53,708 nt of DNA from DATGLW01 sp035293965 (GTDB taxonomy: Bacteria > Actinomycetota > Acidimicrobiia > Acidimicrobiales > RAAP-2): NCBI GenBank assembly GCA_035293965.1, contig DATGLW010000034.1, positions 1 to 53,708 on the forward strand. The letters run 5' to 3'. Position 1 is the first letter of the stretch, and the number at the start of each line of letters is the position of its first letter. Below are positions 37,213 through 44,074 of this stretch, one piece after another. The position numbers were made by a program, and so were the translations under genes. The notes beneath the pieces are model-generated. The model saw nothing but the letters and a program-made list of their open reading frames with translations. It did not search any database and had not been told where the DNA came from.

Positions 37213-38024
37213 GCCGGGCACCCTGGGTGGCCCACTTCGGCCTCACCCGCACGCCGTTCTCCAAGTCCATCGCCGCCCGGGACCTCTTCGTCCGCCAGGC
37301 CCACCAAGAGGCGATGGCCCGGATCACGTTCTGCATTGTCGAGTCGGCCCTCGGGGTGGTGACCGGCGACGTCGGGGCGGGCAAGACCGTGGCCGTGCGC
37401 GCCGCGGTGGCCGGCCTCGACCCGACCCGGCACCAGGTCATCTACGTGGCCAACCCGGCCTTTGGCACCCGCGGGCTCTACGTCACCATCGTCCGGGCCT
37501 TGGGGGCCGAACCCCGCTACCTGAAGGCCGAGCTCATGGCCCAGGCAGCCGACCTGCTGGCGGCCGAGGAGGCCGAGCGCCATCGGCGCGTCGTCCTCGT
37601 CGTCGACGAGGCCCACCTCTTGGAACCAGCCCAGCTCGAAGAGCTGCGCCTGCTCACCAACGCCGAGATGGACTCCGCCTCGGCGTTCGCCGGCATCCTG
37701 GTCGGCCAGCCAACGCTCAACCGCCAGCTGCGCATGGGCACGTTCGCCGCTCTCGACCAGCGCATCGCCACCCGCTACTCCATCAAGGGCATGGACATCG
37801 GCGAATCTGCCGCCTACCTGCGTCACCACCTGGCGCTCGCCGGGCGCGACGAGCCGCTGTTCGCCGACGACGCCATCGCCCGCCTGCACCGGGTCTCGAG
37901 CGGCCTGCCCCGGATGCTCAACAACGCCGCCATCGCCGCCCTGATCGCCGGAGCGGCCGACGGCAAGGACCTGGTGGACGACGCCTGCGCCAAGAAGGCG
38001 GTCGCCGAGCTCACCCAGGACTGA
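37209..38024 (+). CDS. ExeA/TniB-like AAA+ ATPase of the insertion element
   Basis: 271 residues. Walker A VVTGDVGAGKTVAVRAA (53-60 region), Walker B RRVVLVVDEAHLL (D133/E134), then LRLLTNAEMDSASAF, and ending near LPRMLNNAAIAALI. It resembles the ATP-dependent regulators of transposition (TniB, IstB, MuB) and ExeA. The N-terminal HFGLTRTPFSKSI is the ExeA-type FGL...PF start. ATG 37209 overlaps the transposase stop (ATGA). It probably guides target choice for the transposase. Confidence 0.87.
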   Translation: MSRAPWVAHFGLTRTPFSKSIAARDLFVRQAHQEAMARITFCIVESALGVVTGDVGAGKTVAVRAAVAGLDPTRHQVIYVANPAFGTRGLYVTIVRALGAEPRYLKAELMAQAADLLAAEEAERHRRVVLVVDEAHLLEPAQLEELRLLTNAEMDSASAFAGILVGQPTLNRQLRMGTFAALDQRIATRYSIKGMDIGESAAYLRHHLALAGRDEPLFADDAIARLHRVSSGLPRMLNNAAIAALIAGAADGKDLVDDACAKKAVAELTQD

Positions 38025-38040
38025 ACTGGCTCGTCGTTCC

Positions 38041-38082
38041 GATCACGGCCCGGTCGCCATCGAGCGTGGCCGGGCCGTGATC
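38041..38082 (+). terminator. 13-bp hairpin after the element's ATPase gene
   Basis: GATCACGGCCCGG (38041-38053) pairs perfectly with CCGGGCCGTGATC (38070-38082), loop 16 nt, 16 bp after the stop. No T-tract. It could equally be part of the element's right end. Confidence 0.55.
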
Positions 38083-38121
38083 ACCGAGCGTGGCCGGGCC
38101 GCGTGCAGACAGCGTGGCCGG
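38063..38121 (+). repeat. Three AGCGTGGCCGG boxes at exact 24-bp spacing
   Basis: AGCGTGGCCGG at 38063, 38087 and 38111. The first two are within longer 16-bp identical stretches. Regular spacing near a transposon end suggests transposase-binding sites, but other intergenic repeats here also have a 24-bp period. Confidence 0.75.
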
Positions 38122-38174
38122 CCCCGCTCCCTCCCGCTTGCACTCGGGCCTCGGGTGAGAGAAGATGACACGAC

Positions 38175-38180
38175 TGTAGT
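38175..38180 (+). promoter_or_regulatory. Putative -10 region of whiB
   Basis: TGTAGT at 38175-38180, 7 nt, ATG 38188; the overlapping TAGTTA (38177-38182) leaves 5 nt. This is a locally AT-rich patch (GACTGTAGTTACACACATG), with the near-palindrome TGTA-GT-TACA possibly a regulator site. Confidence 0.45.
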
Positions 38181-38187
38181 TACACAC

Positions 38188-38505
38188 ATGCCACACAGCG
38201 TGGTGAGGGGAGGCGGACCGGTGGACCTCGTGTCGCTGTTGTACGGTCGCCAGGAACGCAGCTGGCAGGCCCGGGCCAACTGCATGGGCGTTGACCCGGA
38301 CCTGTTCTTTCCCGAGCGGGGGGCCTCGACCCGGGAAGCCAAGGAGGTCTGCCGCGGTTGCGTCGTGCGCGAGGATTGCCTCGAGTACGCCCTCGCCAAC
38401 GGCGAGAAGTTCGGCATCTGGGGCGGGCTGAGCGAGCGGGAGCGGCGCCGCCTTCGCCGGGCCCGGGCCATGCAGCGACGGGCCCAGATGGTCAGCGCGG
38501 GCTGA
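38188..38505 (+). CDS. WhiB-family transcription regulator
   Basis: Iron-sulfur WhiB-like protein; such proteins bind sigma factor region 4 and DNA. Four cysteines fit the cluster: Cys in ARANCMGVDPDLFFPE, CRGC, then REDCLEYAL (C-x2-C-x5-C). The G[VI]WGG turn appears as GIWGGLSERERRRLRR with the basic tail RRARAMQRRAQ. From ATG 38188 it has 105 residues; GTG 38221 (VDLVSLLYG) is an alternative nearer the conserved part. Its 3' end overlaps the end of the convergent ftcD-like gene by 14 bp. Which WhiB type it is cannot be told here. Confidence 0.9.
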   Translation: MPHSVVRGGGPVDLVSLLYGRQERSWQARANCMGVDPDLFFPERGASTREAKEVCRGCVVREDCLEYALANGEKFGIWGGLSERERRRLRRARAMQRRAQMVSAG

Positions 38506-39412
38506 CGTCGGCGAACGCAGCAGCGAGCCGGGCCTCGAGCGTGGCGGTGGCCGCCAGCCCGAGCTCGGGCCAGCGGCGCTCGGGCACCGCGTGGAGAACC
38601 GAGGCGGGGAGAAGGCCCACGAGCTCCCCCCGGACCGGTCCCGCACCGGCCAGGGCTGCCAGCCGAGCCACCTCGTCGTAGACCTCGGCGGGGCCGTACG
38701 ACGCAGGTTCGACGAGGTTGCACGACACCTGGGCGACGCCACCGATGTCGAAGCCGAGGGCCCGGACAGCCGGGCTCCTGATCGCGGCCGCGATCCGGCG
38801 TGCCGTGCGCACTCCGCAGCCCCCCAGCCAGACGTTGTAGGCGACGAGGAGGGGCCGGGCCCCGACGGCGATGGCCCCGGCAGTCGGATGGGGGTGCAGC
38901 GGCCCCATGTCGGGCTCGAGGCGGCCGAAGGCGTCGCGCCGCACCTCGGGAAGAGCGCGTTCTGTGCCTGAGCGGTGGCCCGAGCCGTCTGGCGCGCCCT
39001 CTCGCGAGTCGAGCGGACCGTAGAGGAAGCAGGGGACCCCGAGGGTGGCAGCAGCCCAGTGAGCGAATCGGTCGCGAGCGGCAGTCGCGGGGCCGAGGTC
39101 TGGCCCGGCCTCGACTCGGCCCTCGACGGGGAGCCAGTTCAGCGCGACGAATGGCACCACGTCGAGCGCGCCGAGCCGCGGGTGGACACCCTGGTGGCTC
39201 CTCAGGTCGACCGAACGGACCACGAAGCGGGCGAGCCGCCTGCAGGCCAGCTCGACGGCGGCAGGTGGGCCTGCCAGGGTGAAAACGGCGCGGTGGTGCC
39301 AGGTATCACGGTGCAGGTCCACCAGCCACTGCCCGCAGGAACGAGCCGCTCGGGCGAGAACTTCCTCGTCGCGTCCCTCGCTGACGTTCGCGACGCACTC
39401 GAGCAGCGGCAC
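38492..39412 (-). CDS. Glutamate formimidoyltransferase-like protein (FTCD N-domain)
   Basis: 306 residues from GTG 39412 (VPLLECVANVSEGRDEE), matching the formiminotransferase domains of FTCD: NVSEGRDEEVL, DLHRDTWHHRAVFTLAG, HQGVHPRLGALDVVPFVAL, and a C-terminal VAQVSCNLVEP. The family transfers formimino groups to THF from histidine breakdown, and some members make 5-formyl-THF from glutamate. No histidine-degradation genes are in the window, so its job here may be folate salvage (inference). It lies 46 bp after the minus-strand whiB. Confidence 0.85.
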   Translation of the reverse strand: MPLLECVANVSEGRDEEVLARAARSCGQWLVDLHRDTWHHRAVFTLAGPPAAVELACRRLARFVVRSVDLRSHQGVHPRLGALDVVPFVALNWLPVEGRVEAGPDLGPATAARDRFAHWAAATLGVPCFLYGPLDSREGAPDGSGHRSGTERALPEVRRDAFGRLEPDMGPLHPHPTAGAIAVGARPLLVAYNVWLGGCGVRTARRIAAAIRSPAVRALGFDIGGVAQVSCNLVEPASYGPAEVYDEVARLAALAGAGPVRGELVGLLPASVLHAVPERRWPELGLAATATLEARLAAAFADVSPR

Positions 39413-39458
39413 CCCGCCGGCCTGCCGAGGTGGCCCGGCCGGTGCCGACCCGAGGGCG

Positions 39459-39704
39459 TCAGCTCGGGACGGCCACCTGGGCGAGACGCCGCCGTCGAAG
39501 GATGCGCCGCCGCTCGCGTTCGGAGCGCCCGCCCCACACGCCGTGGTCGATGCGGTTGACCAGGGCGTACTCAAGGCATTGCTCGGCGACCGGACAGTCC
39601 GCGCAGATGCGCTGCGCTTCCTGGACGCCGAGGCCGTCACTCGGGAAGAACACAGCGGGGGGGACGTCGCGGCACTTCCCTTCCGCCATCCAGTCGGTGT
39701 TCAT
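39459..39704 (-). CDS. WhiB-family transcription regulator, second copy
   Basis: 81 residues from ATG 39704 (MNTDWMAEGKCRDVPPAVFF). Cluster cysteines: Cys in GKCRDVPP, then CADCPVAEQC (C-x2-C-x5-C). HGVWGGRSERERRRILRRRRL is the G-turn and basic tail, nearly like the WhiB1/2 type. TAGACT (39735-39730 on the minus strand) is a likely -10 with a ~20-nt leader that contains GAGAGGGG. Transcribed into the ftcD-like gene; the two may share a message. Confidence 0.92.
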   Translation of the reverse strand: MNTDWMAEGKCRDVPPAVFFPSDGLGVQEAQRICADCPVAEQCLEYALVNRIDHGVWGGRSERERRRILRRRRLAQVAVPS

Positions 39705-39816
39705 CGTCCATCCCCTCTCTCGGAGCGAGAGTCTACCCATCCTCCACCCGGCGGCGGTACTCCTTGTCGGCCGCCGGCGGAACCTCCCCCCGCCGGATCC
39801 GCCTCCCGTCGGGGTG

Positions 39817-39870
39817 CCGCCGCCTGGCGTCGGCACGGACCCGCCGCCTGGCGTCGGCACGGACCCGCCA
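39817..39870 (+). repeat. 24-bp tandem repeat upstream of the 98-residue gene
   Basis: Two full copies and a partial third of a 24-bp unit (CCGCCGCCTGGCGTCGGCAC plus 4) at 39817 and 39841. It lies in the divergent gap 39705-39984, which also holds the whiB promoter on the minus strand and TACGCT (39941-39946) on the plus strand as a possible -10. No gene in the gap. Confidence 0.85.
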
Positions 39871-39984
39871 CCCATCGCATCGACGGAGGGCCGGCCTCCC
39901 GCTTCGTGGAGGGCCGGGCCGGGGGCCAGCCCCCACCCGGTACGCTGGTGCCCCCGCCCTGCCCGCAGCTCCCGAGGAGGTGCC

Positions 39985-40281
39985 ATGTCCCCCGAGGTGG
40001 AGGACCCGACGACCGACCAGGCCGAGGACGTCGAGCCGGTCGGCCACGTGCGCATCGTCTACCTCGGCCCGGTCGCGCCGCACTGGGAGGTCCAGTCCGA
40101 CTACGGCGACCCCGAGATCATCGACGCCTTCCGCGACCGTGCGCTCGCCCGCCTCGTGCTGCTGCCCCCCCACGACCCCCAGTTCCGGCGCAACCGCGAG
40201 CGGGTGGTGCGCGACGCCGAGCGCGAGCGCCTCGTCCTCGAATGGGATCTCGGATTCCCCGAAGAGCCGTCGACGGAGTGA
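39985..40281 (+). CDS. Hypothetical protein, 98 residues
   Basis: Start ATG 39985 with GAGGAGG (39974-39980) four bases upstream and a plausible -10 TACGCT ~40 nt before. The acidic N-terminus (MSPEVEDPTTDQAEDVEPV) precedes a compact domain VRIVYLGPVAPHWEVQSDYGD and a charged helical C-terminus ending in LVLEWDLGFPEEPSTE. I recognise no family. No transmembrane segment or metal-binding pair. Conservation of PHWEV and the helix RRNRERVVRDAERERL would help identify it. Converges with the DUF2342 gene. Confidence 0.7.
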   Translation: MSPEVEDPTTDQAEDVEPVGHVRIVYLGPVAPHWEVQSDYGDPEIIDAFRDRALARLVLLPPHDPQFRRNRERVVRDAERERLVLEWDLGFPEEPSTE

Positions 40282-40284
40282 CCG

Positions 40285-40299
40285 CCGGGGGCACCCCGG
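40285..40299. terminator. Small hairpin between convergent genes
   Basis: CCGGGG-GCA-CCCCGG, perfect 6-bp stem four bases after the stop of the 98-residue gene. The rest of the 73-bp gap to 40355 shows nothing. Confidence 0.4.
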
Positions 40300-40354
40300 A
40301 GGCCCGGTTCCCCGCAACCCGCGGCGGCCGCAATCAGCCGCCCGCGACAGCCGA

Positions 40355-41572
40355 TTACCCGCCGCCCGTTCCCTCTTCGAGCTCGTCGTCGGGGAGGTCG
40401 ATGCGCTCGAGCCAGAGGCCGGGCGCGTCCACCTCGGCGGGGGTCGGCAGGTTGCGCTCGCGTGCCCAGAGGCGGGCCAGCCCCTCCTCTCCCGCCCGCT
40501 CCAGCACGCCCCGCACGAAGGCCGCACCGCGGTCCACCTGCCCGCGGCCGGTCTCGATGCCGAACAGCGCCCCAGCGGCCTGCTCGGCCGTGGCACCCTC
40601 GACCCGGTAGCGGTACCAGGCCTCCCCGAGCCGTCCGGCCGAGCCGGTGAGACCGCTCACGACGCGCGAGGTCACGTGGTCCACGTAGCCGCCGATGGCG
40701 CTCGCCAGCGCCGTCAGCTGGTCCGACACGTGGCGTTGGCCGGGGGTGAGCAGGTCGGCGAGAAGGGACTCGGGGTCGGTGAGCAGGCGCTGCAGGGCCT
40801 CTGGGTCGCCGGCCTGGTGGCCCAGTCGCTCCGTCAGGCCATGCTGCACGGCCACCGCCTGGCGCGCCGTGGACTCGAGCAGCAGGCGGAGGCGGGCACC
40901 CACGTGCGGGCGAGCCAGCACGGCATGGGCCGTCAGCTCGTGGACGCACGCCCAGAGCGTGGTTTCGTCGTCGGGAAGGCTCCAGTCCCGGGCGAAGGCC
41001 GACACGTTGCGCGGGACGATCAGGACCTCGTCGGAACCGGGCCACGGCACGGGCAGGGCGTACTGCCCGAGGGCGCGCTGGGCCAGGTGGCCCGCGGCCG
41101 ACCCGAACTGCATGCCGACGAGCACCGGGCCCATGGTGACGGCGAACCGTCCGAGGAGCTCGGGCAGCCCGCCCTCGTCGACAACGGGCTGGATGCCGCT
41201 CACCGGCGAGTGGGGTTTGGGCGGTGCCACCATGAGTTCGAGCACCGGGCGCCAGGTGTCGAGCAGGCGGATGGCGTAGGCGCCGCGCCCGACGGGGGAG
41301 AAGGAAACGGTGTGCTGCCCTGACCCGACCGGCAGCGCAGTGGCCTCGGCGACATGCAGCTCTGCCACCCTGGCCAGCTCCTGCAGGCGGATGCGCTCCA
41401 GGGGGTCGGGGTTGGCCTCGGGCTCGCCGTCAGTGGCCACGCCCAGGGCGAGCGAGCGGGCCGCTTCGAGCCACGCGGCGCCAGTGGCCGAGGAGGCGCC
41501 GATGAGCTTCAGGAGGTCGCCGAGGAGGCTCTGGAGGGGGTTGCCCGGTTCGCCCGGCTCGTACATGGCCAC
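40355..41572 (-). CDS. DUF2342-family zinc-dependent metalloprotease-like protein
   Basis: 405 residues. The zincin motif is HELTAH in WACVHELTAHAVL (about residue 210). The surroundings (VPRNVSAFARDWSLPDDETTLW) match the actinobacterial DUF2342 hydrolases; from memory Rv3195 is one and sits beside the YlbL and UPF0182 genes as here. Leaderless start GTG 41572: TAGCAT lies 6 nt upstream. The next in-frame Met is ATG 41566 (MYEPGEPG). Protease activity is inferred from the motif; no signal peptide, so cytosolic. Confidence 0.85.
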   Translation of the reverse strand: MAMYEPGEPGNPLQSLLGDLLKLIGASSATGAAWLEAARSLALGVATDGEPEANPDPLERIRLQELARVAELHVAEATALPVGSGQHTVSFSPVGRGAYAIRLLDTWRPVLELMVAPPKPHSPVSGIQPVVDEGGLPELLGRFAVTMGPVLVGMQFGSAAGHLAQRALGQYALPVPWPGSDEVLIVPRNVSAFARDWSLPDDETTLWACVHELTAHAVLARPHVGARLRLLLESTARQAVAVQHGLTERLGHQAGDPEALQRLLTDPESLLADLLTPGQRHVSDQLTALASAIGGYVDHVTSRVVSGLTGSAGRLGEAWYRYRVEGATAEQAAGALFGIETGRGQVDRGAAFVRGVLERAGEEGLARLWARERNLPTPAEVDAPGLWLERIDLPDDELEEGTGGG

Positions 41573-41578
41573 GACCTG

Positions 41579-41584
41579 ATGCTA
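41579..41584 (-). promoter_or_regulatory. Putative -10 box, leaderless DUF2342 gene
   Basis: TAGCAT on the minus strand, 6 nt, then GTG 41572. Located in the 41-bp gap between the two minus-strand genes, so this gene may be transcribed apart from its neighbour. Confidence 0.5.
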
Positions 41585-41613
41585 GGGGCCGGCGCACGAT
41601 GCCCCGACGGCCC

Positions 41614-42903
41614 TCAGGGGCCGCCGGGGGCTTGGGCCGCCTCGCCGAGGTCGACGATCACGGTGCTGGCGGTGCCGTTGCGGAGGATGCGCAGGCGGAC
41701 CGGGGTCCCTGGCCCGAGCAGGTAGAGGCGCTCGCGCAGCTCGGCGGTCGAGCGGACCGGTGCCGAGCCCAGCCCCACGATGACGTCGCCTGCTCGCAGG
41801 GCCTGGCCCGACGGACCGTCGGGGTCGACGCTCGTGACGACCGCACCGAGCTCGCCCGGCACGTCGCCCACCGTCACGTCGAGCCAGCCATGGTGGACGG
41901 TACCGGAGGCGGCCAGCTCGCTGCTCACTCCGAGCACGAGCCAGCCGGGCACGAAGACCCCCACCGCCTCGCCGTCGGGCGCCACGACGGCATGGTCGAG
42001 CAGGCCGGCGACATCACCGTTGGGCTCGACCAGGATGCCCCCTGGGACCGCCGGCGCCCGGGAGGCGGCCGTGATGCCGGCCAGGGCTGCCGGCTCCGTG
42101 CCGACCGGCCCGCCGGCACCCACGATGGTCCCCGACGACCACGTCCACGCCGACGAGCGACCCGGGCCACCGCCCGCCGCGGTGAGCACCACGGCCGAGT
42201 GCCCGGCGCCAGGGTCGTCGCTGCCGTCGAACTGGGGAACCGGCAGGTCGCGGGGCACCCTGACGAGGGCCACGTCCGAGTCCGGGTCGACCCCGAGGAG
42301 GGAGGCACGCCGGACCCGGTCGGGTGAAAGCACCACCGACACCGCGGTGGCGTGCAGGAGCGGCTCGGCGGCCGTCGCCACCAGCCCGCCCTCGGCGACT
42401 GCCACGGCGCACACCCGCTGGCGACCCGACGGGGTGGTGAGGAGCAGCGTGACCATGGCCCGGGCGACCGAGGCAGCGGCGCCCGGCATGGCGCCGGACG
42501 CGACGCCCCGGGTGTAGGCGGCGGTGACGCTGGTGGCCGTCGAGCCCGTCGCGCGCCCCGGCCCGGTGCCCCGGTCGATGCCCACGGCCGTCATCAGCAC
42601 GACGCCCATGACGACGGCGGCGGCGGCACTGGTCGCGACGAAGCCGGCCGCCATCCGCCGCCGCCCGGCCCACGACGCCGCGACCTCGCCGGCCGGCCAG
42701 CCGCCGGCTCCCAGCTGGGCAGGGTGCCGCTCGAGCGTCCCGAACAGCTCGGAGGGGTGCCGCCACAGCCGGTCCTCCGGCGCCACCCACCCGCGCAGGT
42801 GGCCGTCGTCCGCGTCGGCGTCGTGCGCGTCCTCGCCGTGGTGCTCGAGCCCCCCGGCGTCCTCCGGTCCAAGCCCGAAGGGCGGCGGGCCTTGTGAGGT
42901 CAC
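41614..42903 (-). CDS. HtrA-like PDZ membrane protein with a degenerate protease site
   Basis: 429 residues. A cytosolic acidic, His/Asp-rich N-terminus (1-80), one transmembrane segment (about 84-107), a trypsin-like domain (about 160-320) and a C-terminal PDZ domain (about 338-422, with PGELGAVVTSVDPDGPSGQAL and GDVIVGLGSAPVRS). The overall plan matches HtrA/DegP. The catalytic Asp remains (D210 in DPDSDVALVRV), but the His position is Glu180 (VATAAEPLL for TNAHVV) and the Ser position is Pro287 (AVPGGIL for GNSGGPL), so it should not cut peptides. GTG 42903 is leaderless (TAACCT 6 nt before). Role perhaps as a sensor or scaffold. Confidence 0.82.
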   Translation of the reverse strand: MTSQGPPPFGLGPEDAGGLEHHGEDAHDADADDGHLRGWVAPEDRLWRHPSELFGTLERHPAQLGAGGWPAGEVAASWAGRRRMAAGFVATSAAAAVVMGVVLMTAVGIDRGTGPGRATGSTATSVTAAYTRGVASGAMPGAAASVARAMVTLLLTTPSGRQRVCAVAVAEGGLVATAAEPLLHATAVSVVLSPDRVRRASLLGVDPDSDVALVRVPRDLPVPQFDGSDDPGAGHSAVVLTAAGGGPGRSSAWTWSSGTIVGAGGPVGTEPAALAGITAASRAPAVPGGILVEPNGDVAGLLDHAVVAPDGEAVGVFVPGWLVLGVSSELAASGTVHHGWLDVTVGDVPGELGAVVTSVDPDGPSGQALRAGDVIVGLGSAPVRSTAELRERLYLLGPGTPVRLRILRNGTASTVIVDLGEAAQAPGGP

Positions 42904-42909
42904 GCCGTG

Positions 42910-42915
42910 AGGTTA
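42910..42915 (-). promoter_or_regulatory. Putative -10 box, leaderless HtrA-like gene
   Basis: TAACCT on the minus strand, 6 nt, then GTG 42903. Confidence 0.55.
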
Positions 42916-42937
42916 CCGAGGGGCGGTGCGGAATTGA

Positions 42938-43009
42938 GATCGCCCGTGGGGATCGAACCGGGATCGCCCGTGGGGATCGAACCGGGATCGCTCGTGGGGA
43001 TCGTGGGCG
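42938..43009 (+). repeat. 24-bp tandem repeat between divergent promoters
   Basis: Three copies of a 24-bp unit (GATCGCCCGTGGGGATCGAA plus CCGG) at 42938, 42962 and 42986, the last two bases drifting. It fills the space between the -10 boxes of the HtrA-like gene and mreB. Confidence 0.92.
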
Positions 43010-43016
43010 CTGGCCC

Positions 43017-43022
43017 TACCAT
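43017..43022 (+). promoter_or_regulatory. Putative -10 box, leaderless mreB
   Basis: TACCAT, 7 nt, ATG 43030. This decides the start over upstream in-frame codons. Confidence 0.55.
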
Positions 43023-43029
43023 GAGGCGG

Positions 43030-44040
43030 ATGTCCCGCGACCTGGCCATCGACCTCGGCACGGCCAACACCCTCGTGTACGTGAAGGGGCGGGGCATCGT
43101 GCTGAACGAGCCCACCGTGATTGCCCTCGACACGCGCACCCGCGAGGTGCTCTCCATCGGTGACGAGGCCTGGCAGATGATCGGGCGGACACCGGGCTAC
43201 ATCGTGGCGGTGCGGCCCATGCGCCAAGGGGCGATCACCGATTTCGACATCACCGAGCGGATGCTCCACGTGCTGCTGCGGCGGTGCGGCGTGGGGCGAC
43301 TCAGCCGGCCCCGGGTCCTCATCTGCGTGCCCTCGGCCATCACCGCTGTCGAGCGGCGAGCCGTGAAGGAGGCCACCCGCCGCGCCGGTGCCTCGGCGTG
43401 CTACCTCATCGAGCAACCCATGGCGGCGGCCATCGGAGCGGGGCTCCCCGTCGAGGAGCCGGTCGGATCGATGGTGGTCGACGTGGGCGGCGGCACGAGC
43501 GAGATGGCGGTCATCTCGCTCGGGGGGGTGGTTGCCCTGCGAGCCATCCGCTGCGGCGGTTTCGACCTCGACGCCGCCGTGCAGGCCTACGTGCGCACCA
43601 CCTACGGCGTCGCCATCGGCGAGCGGACGGCCGAGGCGGTGAAGATGGTCATCGGCTCGGCCTACCCCTATGACGACGAGCAGGACGCCGAGATCCGTGG
43701 CCGCGAGATCGCGACCGGCATGCCGAGGACGATCGTGCTCACCCCGGCCGAGGTCCGCCGCGCCGTCGAGGTCCACGTAGCCGAGATCATCGAGGCCGCC
43801 GCCACCTGCCTCGGTGAGACCCCGCCTGAGCTGGCCCAGGACATCATGTTCCAGGGCATCCACCTCGTGGGCGGCGGCTCGCTCCTTCGGGGGATGCCCC
43901 AGCGGCTCGCCGACAGCACCTCGGTGCCGGTGCACCTGGTCGACGCCCCCCTCGAGTGCGTGGTCCTCGGTGCCGGCCAGTGCCTCGAGGCGTTCGACGA
44001 CCTGCGCAAGCTGTTCGCGGCCGGCGACCGCTACCGGTGA
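43030..44040 (+). CDS. mreB: Rod-shape protein MreB/Mbl
   Basis: Bacterial actin homologue that forms membrane-bound filaments steering wall synthesis. 336 residues. Phosphate 1 SRDLAIDLGTANTLVYVKG at the N-terminus, phosphate 2 SMVVDVGGGTSEMAVIS, adenosine loop GIHLVGGGSLLRGMP. ATG 43030 was chosen from the leaderless box. No mreC, mreD, pbp2 or rodA is adjacent, unlike the usual mre operon. MreB is absent from many Actinobacteria but known in some lineages, so it is a taxonomic clue. Confidence 0.94.
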   Translation: MSRDLAIDLGTANTLVYVKGRGIVLNEPTVIALDTRTREVLSIGDEAWQMIGRTPGYIVAVRPMRQGAITDFDITERMLHVLLRRCGVGRLSRPRVLICVPSAITAVERRAVKEATRRAGASACYLIEQPMAAAIGAGLPVEEPVGSMVVDVGGGTSEMAVISLGGVVALRAIRCGGFDLDAAVQAYVRTTYGVAIGERTAEAVKMVIGSAYPYDDEQDAEIRGREIATGMPRTIVLTPAEVRRAVEVHVAEIIEAAATCLGETPPELAQDIMFQGIHLVGGGSLLRGMPQRLADSTSVPVHLVDAPLECVVLGAGQCLEAFDDLRKLFAAGDRYR

Positions 44041-44074
44041 GGTCTGCCGGGCGCCCCCGCAGCGCCAGCCCGCC

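Larger units (their letters stand above)
35110..38125 (+). mobile_element. Three-gene insertion element (DUF6431-like, DDE transposase, AAA ATPase); ends approximate
   Basis: A compact module of three same-strand genes: a Zn-ribbon protein, a rve-type transposase and an ExeA/TniB-like ATPase, the last two overlapping by ATGA. It is flanked by hairpins at both sides. A partial inverted match, CGATGGC at 35123-35129 and GCCATCG at 38056-38062, may mark the terminal repeats, but the match fades after a few bases and I see no clear target duplication, so the ends are approximate. It separates the VWA gene from whiB. Confidence 0.75.

Noticed and set aside
35123..38062. CGATGGC/GCCATCG as firm terminal inverted repeats
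   Set aside because: The match is 7 bp with a shaky extension and no target-site duplication could be found.
35110..38125. Tn7-like CAST or restriction/defence cargo in the insertion element
   Set aside because: Only three transposition genes are present; no Cas, TnsA, TniQ or cargo genes.
42014..42790. Second protease gene antisense or out of frame in the HtrA-like locus
   Set aside because: It is a shadow frame of the 42903-41614 gene, without a domain.
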